Positions 35,131 through 44,687 of a stretch of DNA of 64,000 nucleotides are shown piece after piece. The notes below the pieces were generated by a model. That model saw only the letters and a program-made list of their open reading frames with translations, was not told where the DNA came from and ran no database searches. The stretch comes from Oribacterium sp. oral taxon 078 str. F0262 (lineage in GTDB: Bacteria; Bacillota; Clostridia; Lachnospirales; Lachnospiraceae), in assembly GCF_000160135.1 (NCBI RefSeq), contig NZ_GG729934.1, positions 190,499 to 254,498 of the forward strand, given 5' to 3'. A program made the position numbers and the translations under genes. The stretch's first letter is position 1. Each line of letters opens with the position of its first letter.

Positions 35131-36482
35131 AGCTTTCGGTAATCGGAGGGGGCGGGGTCCGATCCCCGCTTCTTGCAAAAAGCATTGCGCAGCGGGCGAA
35201 GAAGCTTGGAATCACAGAGCTTGTCTTTATGGACATCGACGAAGAAAAACTTCGGATATACGGCGGACTTTCCGCTGAGCTCTCCCGCCGGCTGAATCCA
35301 AAGCTCGCCTTTTCCATGACAAAAGACCCGGTCGAAGCCGTCCGGGATGCGGATTATCTTATCACAGCGATCCGGGTCGGCGGGGATTCCCTGCGGGTAC
35401 AGGACGAAAGAATTGCTCTTTCTCTCGGTGTGCTGGGCCAGGAAACTACCGGTGCCGCCGGCTTTTCCTTCTCCATGCGCTCGGTGCCGGCGCTCGCAGA
35501 ATACTGTGAACTGGCCCGTCGGTATGCGAAGCCCTCGATTAAGGTATTTAATTTCACAAATCCCGCAGGACTGGTATCCCAGACACTTCGGGATATGGGC
35601 TATGATTTCACCTATGGGATCTGTGATGCTCCGATCGGAATGCTGTCCCAGTTTGCCGCTCTCTATGGCGTGCGCCCGGAGGAACTGGAGGGGGAATGCT
35701 ATGGACTGAACCATCTCTCCTTTTTCCCCTCGATCCGGCTGCACAAAAAGGAGCTTCTGAAGGAGCTGCTCATGAGAGAGGATGCCCTCGAGAAGACGGA
35801 TCTTCGCTATTTTGAAAAGGATCTCCTCCTTCACATGGGACTTGGCTTAAATGAATATCTATATTATTTTTATTATCGGGAAAAGGCGCTTTCCAACATT
35901 CTGAATGCTCCCTCTACCAGAGGAGAGCGGATTGAGGAGATCAACCGCCGCATGACGGAGGAGCTGTCCGGAATGGATGTAAAGAGCGATTTTGAGGCCT
36001 GTCTCCGCTGCTTTGAGCGTTGCTATGGGGAGAGAGAAAATGCCTATATGGAGAGAGAGACGGGGATACACCGGGACTCTTCCCCGGCCCTTTCCTCCGG
36101 AGGCGACGGCTATGCGGGGGTCGCTCTTCGCTTCCTGGAGATCTTAAAGTCGGGCAAGGCGGGAACGATGATTTTATCTGTGCCGAATCGGGGCGCGATT
36201 CCCGGACTTAAGGACGATGATGTCGTAGAAATCAGCTGTGAGATCACAGAAAGCTCCGTGAGACCCCACCGCTTTCCGGAAGTCGATGAGAGAGCACTCG
36301 AACTGATCCGGCGCGTTAAAAGCTATGAGAGATTTGCATCGAGAGCGCTCCGCAGGCGTTCGATCAAAGATGCCGTAGACTGCCTGATGCTTCATCCCCT
36401 GGTCAATTCTTATTCCCTCGCGAAGGAGCTGTGCGAAAAGTATCTGGAGCTCAACGCGCCATACTGTGGAGGGTGGAGCTAG
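35127..36482 (+). CDS. Glycoside hydrolase family 4 (6-phospho-glycosidase type)
   Basis: This 451-residue NAD+- and Mn2+-dependent glycosidase begins with a Rossmann loop (VIGGGGVRSPLL, 5-16), has the FTNPAG segment (143-148) and metal ligands at Cys166 (GICDAP) and His196 (GLNHLSFF). GH4 enzymes act through oxidation at C3, most often on 6-phospho-alpha- or beta-glucosides brought in by PTS. Here uptake is by ABC transport, so either the upstream kinase makes the phosphate ester or this enzyme belongs to a non-phospho branch. Closest in feel to CelF-like enzymes. Confidence 0.9.
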   Translation: MKLSVIGGGGVRSPLLAKSIAQRAKKLGITELVFMDIDEEKLRIYGGLSAELSRRLNPKLAFSMTKDPVEAVRDADYLITAIRVGGDSLRVQDERIALSLGVLGQETTGAAGFSFSMRSVPALAEYCELARRYAKPSIKVFNFTNPAGLVSQTLRDMGYDFTYGICDAPIGMLSQFAALYGVRPEELEGECYGLNHLSFFPSIRLHKKELLKELLMREDALEKTDLRYFEKDLLLHMGLGLNEYLYYFYYREKALSNILNAPSTRGERIEEINRRMTEELSGMDVKSDFEACLRCFERCYGERENAYMERETGIHRDSSPALSSGGDGYAGVALRFLEILKSGKAGTMILSVPNRGAIPGLKDDDVVEISCEITESSVRPHRFPEVDERALELIRRVKSYERFASRALRRRSIKDAVDCLMLHPLVNSYSLAKELCEKYLELNAPYCGGWS

Positions 36483-36518
36483 TCCCTCATCAAAAGGCCG
36501 AAGAAAGCTTCCCTGTCC

Positions 36519-36547
36519 TTGCAAAGCGTTTCCCTTTTTCGTATAAT
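36519..36547 (+). promoter_or_regulatory. Promoter for SGNH-like gene
   Basis: TTGCAA (36519-36524), 17 bp, then TATAAT (36542-36547). Confidence 0.8.
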
Positions 36548-36637
36548 CTAAAAAATGACAATGACATTACGGGACTTGCACAGAGAAGGGGAATGGGGCC
36601 TCCCTGGGCTCCGAAAAAGTGAATGGGGAAGATCAGG

Positions 36638-38050
36638 ATGAAAAGAGCTGTACTCCTGACAGTCCTGCTGCTGATATTGCTTGCGGCGGGGCTGTCTGTC
36701 TATGTCGGGAGAGTGACAGCGGAGCGGGACGCCTGGAACAAAAGCGTTCAGAACGGAAAGCGCGCGATGGCGGCGGAGGGAAAAAAGCCGGAGAGCGGAG
36801 AGAGCGAGGCAGTGAAGACGGTTTCCGAGGGGAAGGCGTCCTTTTACCAGAAGCTCCATGACAGCGAGAAGGTACGCATATTGATCCTGGGGGATCATTT
36901 TGCGGAGAGCTCCGGGCTTCCGGACGGAGTGGAGAGCTGGACTTCCATCCTCCGGAAAGAGCTGTCGGAGCGCTACGGCTCCGAAGTGGAGATCGTAAAT
37001 CTCGCTCTTCCCGAGGGAAATGATGCCTACTCCGCCTATGTGCAGCTGGAGAACGCTCCGAAGGATGAGCCGATGGATGCCGCGATTCTCTGTCTCGGCT
37101 CCTATGATGAAAGCTTCAGCTTCCGTCTTCGCTATGAGGGACTGCTTCGGACGCTCCGCCTGAAATACGAAAAGTGCAGTCTGATCTCCCTGATAGAAAG
37201 CGTCGCGCTCACAGATCCAGGGAGAAATGCGGATGAGACCGCCTCCTATATCCGGGAGCTCACGGAGCACTACCAGGGGCTCACCGTCAATGAGGCCGAG
37301 GCCTATGCGATGAGTGGGGAGGACTACAGCCGCTTTACCGGGGAAAATCATATCCCGAATGCGGAGGGGCAGAAGCTCTGGGCGAAATGGATTTTAGACG
37401 GGATTGCCCCGCTTGTGAGCAGCTATCAGGGCTATGACAGCGCGGAGATCGAGAGAAAGGACCCCGATGCGGCGGCCTATGACCATTATTTTTATGTCCC
37501 TGCCTCTTCCTTTTCCAGGATAGACGACCACAGCTTCCGTATCAGCGCGGCAGAGCTTCAGGCTCTCTCCGTCTCGGACGCCTCTCTGCTCGGGATTGAC
37601 TGGCAGTGGGTCCAGGGGCAAAATGATGTCAACGCTCTGATAGACGGGCAGCTTCTTGGAGGAAGGACCGAAAATTACAGTGGAGATCAGGATTCGGAGA
37701 GGCATATCCAGATCATCGGGGACGGGGCGAATATCAGCTCGGATCTCACGATGACCTTTGCTTCGGAGCAGCAGGCGGATCAGTTTAAGGGGGTGATCTT
37801 CTCCGGTTCGATTCCGCTCACAAGAGAGACAAAAGAGAGGGAGTTCACCGTCCTCCCGGCCCCTGCCCCGATGGAGAGCGAGACGGCGGGCGGAGATGCC
37901 CCCGCTCCCTCCGATGGGACAAGCGCTTCGGAGAGCCTTCCGCAGGAGGTCCCGGAGACACAGGCTCCGGAGAGCGGAGTCATGTCGGAGAGCGACAATA
38001 CGGATGAGGTCATCCTCGGGATCGGAGACGGACCGGTGGGGGAGTCCTGA
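36638..38050 (+). CDS. Secreted SGNH-like protein lacking the usual nucleophile
   Basis: The 470-residue protein has an N-terminal membrane anchor or signal (about 3-24). Residues 79-255 resemble an SGNH/GDSL hydrolase: VRILILGDHFAESSGLPDG opens the fold, and HIPNAEGQKLWAKWI fits the closing Asp/His block. However, the GDS motif reads GDH (85-87), so the nucleophilic Ser is replaced by His. An all-beta region (275-410) and a Pro/Glu/Ser-rich tail follow. It may be a binding protein or a pseudoenzyme; SGNH proteins often handle acetyl groups on glycans. ATG 36638 is chosen over 36623 by spacing to GGGGAA. It ends two bases before the next start. Confidence 0.65.
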   Translation: MKRAVLLTVLLLILLAAGLSVYVGRVTAERDAWNKSVQNGKRAMAAEGKKPESGESEAVKTVSEGKASFYQKLHDSEKVRILILGDHFAESSGLPDGVESWTSILRKELSERYGSEVEIVNLALPEGNDAYSAYVQLENAPKDEPMDAAILCLGSYDESFSFRLRYEGLLRTLRLKYEKCSLISLIESVALTDPGRNADETASYIRELTEHYQGLTVNEAEAYAMSGEDYSRFTGENHIPNAEGQKLWAKWILDGIAPLVSSYQGYDSAEIERKDPDAAAYDHYFYVPASSFSRIDDHSFRISAAELQALSVSDASLLGIDWQWVQGQNDVNALIDGQLLGGRTENYSGDQDSERHIQIIGDGANISSDLTMTFASEQQADQFKGVIFSGSIPLTRETKEREFTVLPAPAPMESETAGGDAPAPSDGTSASESLPQEVPETQAPESGVMSESDNTDEVILGIGDGPVGES

Positions 38051-38052
38051 GC

Positions 38053-38739
38053 ATGCTCCGGGACAAGGAGATTCGCGAGCCCCTCTTTGATTTCTTGGAG
38101 GAGCGCTACGGGAAATGCCGCATTTTACAGGAAAAGATCATGGGGAAAAGCCGGGCGGATATCGTCATGGTCACGGAGGGTGCGCTCTACGGCATTGAGA
38201 TCAAGAGCGACGCGGACCGCTATCTCCGGCTGAAGACGCAGGTTCCGGATTATGAGCGCTATTTCGACTACAATATTCTCGCGGTCGGGAGCAGCCATGC
38301 CCTGCACGCGGCGGAGCATGTGCCGGAGAGCTGGGGGATTCTCTCCATTGAGGAGAGCGGAGAGGGCCTGGATTTCTATGAGCTCCGGGCGGCGGGAGAA
38401 AACAAAAAGCGCTCTTTGAAAAGGCAGCTCTCCCTGCTTTTCCGGCCGGAGCTCTCCCGCATTTTAAAAAGGAATGCACTCCCGGAGTACAGTTCTCTCT
38501 CTAAGGCCGCACTCATCCGAAGGCTCACAGAGCTCCTCCCCCCTGAAATTCTATCGTATGAGCTCACGGAGGAGCTTTTTGAGAGGGATTATCTTAAAAT
38601 CGAGGAGGAGATCCTCGCCTGGAAGAGAGAGCGGGGGAGACTCGGGGCGCTTTCCGCGGGGACAGGAATCCGAAGAACGCGGCGGAGGGAGGCGAAGCTC
38701 TATGTTTCGCATCGGATCCGGGGCAGAAGGAAGCGCTGA
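38053..38739 (+). CDS. sce7726-type PD-(D/E)XK nuclease-fold protein
   Basis: The 228-residue protein starts MLRDKEIREPLFDFLEERY and shows a PD-(D/E)XK core: Asp36 in RADIVMV and Glu49-x-Lys51 in YGIEIKSDADRY, followed by QVPDYERYFDYN. This matches the sce7726/MmcB-like family of putative DNA-processing proteins with no settled function. The C-terminus is very basic (RIRRTRRREAK). It is translationally close to the SGNH-like gene, but no functional link is evident. Confidence 0.75.
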   Translation: MLRDKEIREPLFDFLEERYGKCRILQEKIMGKSRADIVMVTEGALYGIEIKSDADRYLRLKTQVPDYERYFDYNILAVGSSHALHAAEHVPESWGILSIEESGEGLDFYELRAAGENKKRSLKRQLSLLFRPELSRILKRNALPEYSSLSKAALIRRLTELLPPEILSYELTEELFERDYLKIEEEILAWKRERGRLGALSAGTGIRRTRRREAKLYVSHRIRGRRKR

Positions 38740-38752
38740 TGGAACGGCATAT

Positions 38753-38781
38753 TTGACAAGTCTTCCGCTTTTTAGTATGAT
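38753..38781 (+). promoter_or_regulatory. Promoter for tRNA-Pro
   Basis: Consensus TTGACA (38753-38758), 17 bp, then TATGAT (38776-38781). Confidence 0.8.
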
Positions 38782-38827
38782 AATTCAGTTCCAAGTTCCG
38801 TTTTTTGGAGCGGGAATTTAATGATTT

Positions 38828-38902
38828 CGGGGTGTGGCTCAGTTTGGCTAGAGCACCTGGTTTGGGACCAGGGGGCCGCAGGTTCAAATCCTGTCACCCC
38901 GA
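38828..38902 (+). tRNA. tRNA-Pro(TGG)
   Basis: Acceptor CGGGGTG/CACCCCG, anticodon stem CCTGG/CCAGG with loop TTTGGGA (anticodon TGG), T-loop TTCAAAT. The CCA is not encoded. Confidence 0.94.
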
Positions 38903-38907
38903 TTCGA

Positions 38908-38943
38908 AGTATCGGATCACGATAGACCGCAGATACTGTTTTT
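38908..38943 (+). terminator. Terminator of tRNA-Pro
   Basis: AGTATC (38908-38913) pairs with GATACT (38932-38937), then G and five T. The stem is short. Confidence 0.6.
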
Positions 38944-39000
38944 AAGGATCGTTAAAATGGATGGCATATTTTTGCTTTGGATTGCAGTTTCTTGATTTTT

Positions 39001-39035
39001 GGCAATAATTCGAAAGGATTATTGCCTTTGTTTTT
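39001..39035 (+). terminator. Hairpin with T-rich tail before SDR gene
   Basis: GGCAATAAT (39001-39009) and ATTATTGCC (39018-39026) form a perfect nine-pair stem, followed by TTTGTTTTTG. It is either a second terminator for the tRNA unit or a leader attenuator for the SDR gene. Another hairpin, CGAAGAGC/GCTCTTCG, follows at 39043-39071. Confidence 0.6.
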
Positions 39036-39098
39036 GTATTCTCGAAGAGCTGTGAGCTTCTCGGCTCTTCGGACTTTAGAGAGGGGAGCGGAATCGAT

Positions 39099-39815
39099 TT
39101 GAAGCTTGCGATCATCACAGGGGCGTCCCGGGGGATCGGGAGAGCCGTGGCGGAACGCTTTTCGGAGGACGGCTGGGAGCTCATCCTAAACTGCAGGAGG
39201 CATTTCGGGCTTCTCCGAGAGCTCTCGGAGAGGCTCGAGAAAAGGACAAGCTGCACGATCGTAGAGGGGGAGATCACGGAAGAGCTTCTTTCGGAAAGGC
39301 TTGGACAGGCGGCGCTTTCCCCGGGGGAGCTTCTCCTCATCAATAATGCGGGGCTTTCCCTCCTCTCTCTCACGCAGGATGTCGGGGAGGAGGAGTACCG
39401 GGAGGTTTTGGATACGAATCTGAGTGCTCCTTTTCGCCTCACAAGGGCATTGATTCCCTATCTTCTCAGGGCGCGGCAGGGCCGGATTCTGAATGTCTCC
39501 TCCGTCTGGGGGATCTCCGGAGCCTCCATGGAAACCGTCTACTCTCTCACAAAGGGCGGGATCAACGCTTTTACCAAGGCCCTCTCAAAGGAGCTTGCGC
39601 CGAATCATATTCCGGTCAACGCGGCGGTCTTCGGTGCAGTGGACACCGATATGAATGCCTGGCTCAGCAAAGAGGAGAGGGAGGAGCTTTGCCGGGAGAT
39701 CCCCTACGGCAGGATGGCGGACACAAAAGAAGCCGCGGAGTTCCTGCGGCTTCTTTCCTTGGCTCCGCCCTATATGACGGGGCAGCTGATCGCCTTTGAC
39801 GGCGGCTGGATCTGA
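39099..39815 (+). CDS. Short-chain dehydrogenase/reductase
   Basis: The 238-residue SDR enzyme has the cofactor loop TGASRGIG (7-14), NNAG, and the catalytic Ser-Tyr-Lys set (NVSS at 132-135, Tyr148, Lys152). It is FabG-like in length and ending (TGQLIAFDGGWI). The substrate is not evident and it does not lie in a fatty-acid cluster. The start is TTG at 39099, about ten bases after GAGGGGAG; no better codon gives the TGASRGIG distance. Confidence 0.88.
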   Translation: MKLAIITGASRGIGRAVAERFSEDGWELILNCRRHFGLLRELSERLEKRTSCTIVEGEITEELLSERLGQAALSPGELLLINNAGLSLLSLTQDVGEEEYREVLDTNLSAPFRLTRALIPYLLRARQGRILNVSSVWGISGASMETVYSLTKGGINAFTKALSKELAPNHIPVNAAVFGAVDTDMNAWLSKEEREELCREIPYGRMADTKEAAEFLRLLSLAPPYMTGQLIAFDGGWI

Positions 39816-39830
39816 GACTGTGCCTTTGAT

Positions 39831-40370
39831 TTATTCCTCCGGCTCAATCAGTCCGTAGGAATTTTCCTTTCTCTTATAGACGACATTGACCTTTCCGCTG
39901 TCCCCGTTTTGGAAGACGAAGAAGCTGTGTCCGACGAGCTCCATCTGCAGGCAGGCCTCCTCCGGAGTCATGGGCTTTAGATCAATCTGCTTTGTCCTCA
40001 GGATGCGAATCTCGGCATCCTCTGTCTTGTCCTGCTCCTTCTCCAGGAAGGCCTCGCTGAAGGCCAGAGCGCTCTGCCTCCGGTCAATGATCTTCTTGCG
40101 GTATTTCTGAATCTGACGCTCGATCACATCCACGACCAGATCGATGGACTGGTACATGTCCTCCGTCTCCTGCTCGGCCCGGATCACGGTTCCCTTTACC
40201 GGGATGGTCACCTCGATCTTATGCATATCCTTCTGCGTCGAGAGCGTGACGGTGCAGGCAGTATCCTGCCTGAAGAACTTATCCAGCTTTCCCAGCTTTT
40301 TCTCCACCATATTGCGGAGACCGTCCGTCACACTGATGTTTCTTCCGATGATCGTTAGCTTCATAGACAT
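39831..40370 (-). CDS. hpf: Long-form ribosome hibernation promoting factor
   Basis: The 179-residue long HPF has the N-terminal RNA-binding domain (KLTIIGRNISVTDGLRNMVEKKL) and the C-terminal dimerisation domain (ILRTKQIDLKPMTPEEACLQMELVGHSFFVFQN...VVYKRKENSYGLIEP). It joins 70S ribosomes into inactive 100S dimers during stress or stationary phase. It is the only minus-strand gene supported in this window and is divergent from secA. AGGGAG precedes the ATG. Confidence 0.95.
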   Translation of the reverse strand: MSMKLTIIGRNISVTDGLRNMVEKKLGKLDKFFRQDTACTVTLSTQKDMHKIEVTIPVKGTVIRAEQETEDMYQSIDLVVDVIERQIQKYRKKIIDRRQSALAFSEAFLEKEQDKTEDAEIRILRTKQIDLKPMTPEEACLQMELVGHSFFVFQNGDSGKVNVVYKRKENSYGLIEPEE

Positions 40371-40524
40371 TCACTCCCTTTCTGAAAGTGGAAATTCCGG
40401 CCGGCACTTTGCGGAACGGCCTTCCTTTTCTATACTGTAATGATACCATATAAAAAACAAAAAACCTATGTTTTTTCGGCGAAATTTCCGGAGCCTCCGC
40501 GGCTCGGAGCGGGGAATCTATCGC

Positions 40525-40553
40525 TTGAATAAGCTTCTCCGATGTGCTAGACT
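40525..40553 (+). promoter_or_regulatory. Promoter for secA
   Basis: TTGAAT (40525-40530), 17 bp, then TAGACT (40548-40553) extended by TGC. The -10 region is identical to that of ruvA. An untranslated leader of about 105 bases follows. The rest of the 40371-40666 gap is the divergent hpf upstream region. Confidence 0.75.
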
Positions 40554-40666
40554 TTGAAAGTTAAAGCCCTTCCCCATAGCGACGGCGGCATTCGCCCTGG
40601 GATGCAGGATGCTTCGGGAGAAGGAGCGGACGGGATGGTATCGGGAGAAAAAGGAGTAGAGGACGC

Positions 40667-43315
40667 ATGAACCTTTTAGAAAGAATATTCGGGACGCATT
40701 CCGACAGAGAACTTCGGCTGATCCAGCCGAAGGTGGACAAAATTCTCTCTCTTCGGGACGAAATGACGAAGAAGACGGATGAGGAGCTCAGGGGCCAGAC
40801 CGATAAATTCAAGGCGCTCCTCGCGGAGGGGAAGACGCTGGACGACATCCTGCCCGAGGCCTTTGCGACAGTGAGAGAGGCGGCCAGGCGCTCGATCGGG
40901 ATGGAGCATTTTCCGGTACAGCTGATCGGCGGCATCGTGCTCCACCAGGGGCGCATCGCGGAGATGAAAACCGGTGAAGGAAAGACGCTGGTCTCTACCT
41001 GCCCGGCCTACTTAAACGCGCTCTCCGGAAACGGCGTGCATATCGTCACGGTCAACGACTATCTGGCAAAGCGTGACGCGGAGTGGATGGGGCAGGTCCA
41101 TCGCTTCCTCGGGCTCTCCGTCGGCGTCGTCTTAAACGATATGAAGACGGAGGAGCGGCAGGCCGCCTACGGCTGCGACATCACATATGTCACAAACAAT
41201 GAGCTCGGCTTCGATTACCTCAGAGATAATATGGCGATCTACAAAAACCAGCAGGTGCTCCGCGGCCTGCACTACTGCATCATCGACGAGGTCGACTCTG
41301 TCCTGATCGATGAGGCGCGGACACCGCTCATCATTTCGGGTCAGTCCGGGAAGTCCACGAAGCTCTATGAGGTCTGCGACCTGCTCGCAAGACAGCTGGA
41401 GAGGGGAAAGGAATCCGCGGAATTTTCGAAGATCAACGCGATCCTCGGAGAGGAGATCGAGGAGAGCGGGGACTTCATCGTCGATGAGAAGGAGAAGACG
41501 GTGAACCTTACGCTTCAGGGCGTGAAGAAGGTCGAGGATTACTTCCATATCCGAAACCTCTCCGATGTCGAGAACCTGGAGATTCAGCACAATATTATCC
41601 TCGCTCTTCGGGCAAACAATCTCATGGCGAGGGATAAGGACTATGTGGTAAAGGACGATGAGGTCCTGATCGTGGACGAGTTCACCGGACGAATCATGCC
41701 GGGGAGGCGTTATTCCGACGGGCTCCATCAGGCGATCGAGGCGAAGGAGCATGTTCATGTGAAGCGGGAGTCCAGGACGCTCGCGACGATCACCTTCCAG
41801 AATTTCTTCAATAAATTCGAAAAGAAGGCCGGAATGACCGGTACCGCGCAGACGGAGGAGAAGGAGTTTCGAAATATCTACTCCATGGATGTCATCTGCA
41901 TCCCGACGAATAAGGAGGTCATCCGCGACGATCTGGATGACGCGGTCTATAAGACAAAGAGGGAGAAGTTCGAGGCCGTCGTGGATGAGATCTCCAGGAT
42001 CCACGAGACGGAGGCTCCGATCCTGGTCGGCACCATAGCGATCGAGACCTCGGAGATGCTCTCCCATATGCTGAAAAAGCGCGGCATTTCGCACAATGTC
42101 CTGAATGCGAAGTTCCATGAGCTTGAGGCGGAGATTGTCGAGAAGGCGGGAGTGCACGGCGCTGTCACCATCGCGACCAACATGGCCGGCCGTGGTACGG
42201 ATATCAAGCTGGACCCGGAGTCCAAGGAGGCGGGCGGCCTCCACATCATCGGAACCGAGCGGCACGAGTCCCGCCGGATCGACAATCAGCTCCGCGGCCG
42301 TTCCGGACGGCAGGGGGATCCCGGCCAGTCTCAGTTCTATATCTCTTTGGAGGACGATCTCATGCGCCTCTTCGGCTCCGAGCGCCTGATGGGCATGTTC
42401 GAGGCCCTCGGCGTCCCGGACGGGGAGCAGATTCACCACAGCATGCTCTCCCGTGCCATCGAGAAGGCGCAGGAGAAGATTGAGCTCAACAACTACGGCA
42501 TCCGTGAGAATCTTCTGAAGTACGATGATGTCAATAATGAGCAGAGGGATGTCATCTACGAGGAGAGAGAAAAGGTCCTTGAGGGGGACAATCTGCGCCC
42601 GCTCATGATCCGCTTCCTCACAGAGATCGTGGACAATTATGTCGACAGCATCATCCTGGACGATCAGACGCCGAAGGAATGGAATCTGAAGGCCTTGAAT
42701 GACACGCTGATGGAGATCATACCTCTCCCGAAGCTGAAACTCAGCGAAGAGCAGTTTGAGCACATGACAAAGAGTGAGCTCAGGCAGCTTCTGAAGGAGG
42801 AGGCACTCCATATCTATGAGCAGAAGGAGGCGGAGTTCCCGAATCCGGAGCAGATGAGAGAGGTGGAGCGCGTGATCCTCCTCCGGATCATTGACCAGAA
42901 GTGGATGAATCATATCGATGATATGGATATCCTCCGGGACGGCATCGGCCTGCAGGCATACGGGCAGAAGGATCCGCTCGTCGAATATAAGATCACGGGC
43001 TATGAGATGTTTGAGGAGATGATGAGAGGAATCCAGGAGGAGACGATCCGCGCTCTCACCCATCTCACCGTAGAGGAAAAGCCGGAGAGAGAGCAGGTCG
43101 CAAAGCCTCTTGCGACAAACCGCGATGAGACGGGCGTAAAGCAGCCGAAGCTCAGGGAGAAGCGAAAGATCTATCCGAATGACCCCTGTCCCTGCGGATC
43201 CGGAAAGAAATATAAGAACTGCCACGGAAAGGACGAGTATCAGAAATCGCTCCTTTCGGAGGGGGCGGCTCCCGCGGCGGAGCTGGCAGCTCCCGCATCC
43301 CCCGCGGAGAGCTGA
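40667..43315 (+). CDS. secA: Preprotein translocase ATPase SecA
   Basis: The 882-residue motor pushes preproteins through SecYEG. Walker A is TGEGKT at 102-107, a DEVDS box follows, and the preprotein cross-linking, helical scaffold and wing regions are all present. The C-terminal zinc motif ([15 protein letters not shown]) that binds SecB or ribosomes is intact, with a short Ala/Pro tail after it. It has its own promoter and prfB follows after 151 bp, the usual secA-prfB order in Firmicutes. Confidence 0.98.
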   Translation: MNLLERIFGTHSDRELRLIQPKVDKILSLRDEMTKKTDEELRGQTDKFKALLAEGKTLDDILPEAFATVREAARRSIGMEHFPVQLIGGIVLHQGRIAEMKTGEGKTLVSTCPAYLNALSGNGVHIVTVNDYLAKRDAEWMGQVHRFLGLSVGVVLNDMKTEERQAAYGCDITYVTNNELGFDYLRDNMAIYKNQQVLRGLHYCIIDEVDSVLIDEARTPLIISGQSGKSTKLYEVCDLLARQLERGKESAEFSKINAILGEEIEESGDFIVDEKEKTVNLTLQGVKKVEDYFHIRNLSDVENLEIQHNIILALRANNLMARDKDYVVKDDEVLIVDEFTGRIMPGRRYSDGLHQAIEAKEHVHVKRESRTLATITFQNFFNKFEKKAGMTGTAQTEEKEFRNIYSMDVICIPTNKEVIRDDLDDAVYKTKREKFEAVVDEISRIHETEAPILVGTIAIETSEMLSHMLKKRGISHNVLNAKFHELEAEIVEKAGVHGAVTIATNMAGRGTDIKLDPESKEAGGLHIIGTERHESRRIDNQLRGRSGRQGDPGQSQFYISLEDDLMRLFGSERLMGMFEALGVPDGEQIHHSMLSRAIEKAQEKIELNNYGIRENLLKYDDVNNEQRDVIYEEREKVLEGDNLRPLMIRFLTEIVDNYVDSIILDDQTPKEWNLKALNDTLMEIIPLPKLKLSEEQFEHMTKSELRQLLKEEALHIYEQKEAEFPNPEQMREVERVILLRIIDQKWMNHIDDMDILRDGIGLQAYGQKDPLVEYKITGYEMFEEMMRGIQEETIRALTHLTVEEKPEREQVAKPLATNRDETGVKQPKLREKRKIYPNDPCPCGSGKKYKNCHGKDEYQKSLLSEGAAPAAELAAPASPAES

Positions 43316-43466
43316 GGGGGAAGCGGTTTATACTTTTCCCCGACTGCTTTTCCGCACTGCGGCAGGAAGGCAGCGGAATCCGGTCCGCCCGCTGAGAAGA
43401 TAAAGGATGGGGGCGGATTATTAGAATTCAGTCAGGCTCAGCGCTTCAGATTAAAGGAGAGAACGG

Positions 43467-44603
43467 ATGATAGAGTTTGATCAGTTCAAATATGAACTCA
43501 GCACCAAGGCAGAGCCTCTGGAGCATCTGGGCGCTTCGCTGGATCTGGAGAATAAGAGGAAGAGAATTCTCGAGCTGGACCGGATGATGGAGGAGCCGGA
43601 TTTTTGGACGGACCCCGAGAGGGCGAACCGCCTCTCCACGGAAAATCATCATCTGAAAAACGAGCTTGAGAGCTATCAGAGTCTGAAGCAAAGCTATGAC
43701 GACATCGGAGCTCTCATCGAGATGGGCGTCGAGGAGGGAGATGAGTCCGTTATCCCGGAGATCCGGGAGCTCCTCTCGGAGTTTTCGGAGAAGCTCGACA
43801 GCATGAGCACGCAACTTCTCCTCTCCGGGGAATACGATGCCATGAATGCGATCCTCCGCTTAAACGCCGGAGCGGGCGGTACGGAGGCGAATGACTGGGC
43901 AGGGATGCTCTACCGCATGTATACCCGCTGGGCGGAGAGAAGGGGCTTTGGCATAAAGATTCTGGATTATCTGGAGGGAGAGGAGGCGGGAATCAAGTCC
44001 GTCACGATGGAGATCGACGGGGACTACGCCTACGGCTATCTTCGCTCGGAGTCCGGGATTCACCGTCTGGTCCGGATCTCACCCTTCAATGCACAGGGGA
44101 AGCGCCAGACCTCCTTTGTGTCCTGCGATGTCATGCCGGATATCGAGACGGATATCGATGTGGATATCCGGGAGGAGGACATCAAGATGGAGGTCTTCCG
44201 CTCCTCCGGAGCCGGGGGACAGCATATCAACAAGACCTCCTCCGCGGTGCGCCTGATTCACATTCCCACCGGCTTTGTCGTGGCCTGCCAGGAGGAGCGC
44301 TCCCAGCTTCAGAACCGCCAGAAGGCCATGCAGATGCTGAAGGCGAAGCTCTACATCAAGGAGAAGGAAGAGCAGGAGGCGAAGCTCGCCGGGATCCGGG
44401 GAGAGGTGAAGGACAACGGCTGGGGCTCTCAGATCCGCTCCTATGTCCTCCAGCCCTACCGCATGGTAAAGGATCTCCGCACCGGGGAGGAGACGGGGAA
44501 CACGGATGCGGTGCTGGACGGGGATATTGACCGCTTTATCACGGCATATCTTAAGTGGGTGCAGCTCGGAAGACCGGATCGGAAGGTACAGGGCGGCGAT
44601 TGA
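43467..44603 (+). CDS. prfB: Peptide chain release factor 2, no frameshift site
   Basis: The 378-residue RF2 recognises UGA and UAA. The SPF recognition tripeptide is at 205-207 and the catalytic GGQ at 250-252. The gene reads in one open frame: the in-frame TGA and programmed +1 shift found near codon 25 of many prfB genes are absent. RF2 level is therefore not set by the usual UGA-dependent loop, notable in an organism that also decodes UGA as selenocysteine. ATG 43467 follows AAAGGAG. Confidence 0.96.
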   Translation: MIEFDQFKYELSTKAEPLEHLGASLDLENKRKRILELDRMMEEPDFWTDPERANRLSTENHHLKNELESYQSLKQSYDDIGALIEMGVEEGDESVIPEIRELLSEFSEKLDSMSTQLLLSGEYDAMNAILRLNAGAGGTEANDWAGMLYRMYTRWAERRGFGIKILDYLEGEEAGIKSVTMEIDGDYAYGYLRSESGIHRLVRISPFNAQGKRQTSFVSCDVMPDIETDIDVDIREEDIKMEVFRSSGAGGQHINKTSSAVRLIHIPTGFVVACQEERSQLQNRQKAMQMLKAKLYIKEKEEQEAKLAGIRGEVKDNGWGSQIRSYVLQPYRMVKDLRTGEETGNTDAVLDGDIDRFITAYLKWVQLGRPDRKVQGGD

Positions 44604-44687
44604 TTTTTCTTCTCTTTTGGGGAGCGGGAGGCCGCAGGATGCGGCCTTCTCCGGAGAGAAGGGGTCGGAGAGAAAAGGGGGAATGCC

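Noticed and set aside
41132-43225. 697-codon minus-strand frame antisense to secA
   Set aside because: Shadow of the secA codon pattern; repetitive Leu/Asp/Arg composition and no ribosome site.
43316-43600. Programmed frameshift in prfB
   Set aside because: Looked for an in-frame TGA with a slippery codon near codon 25; the gene is one open frame.
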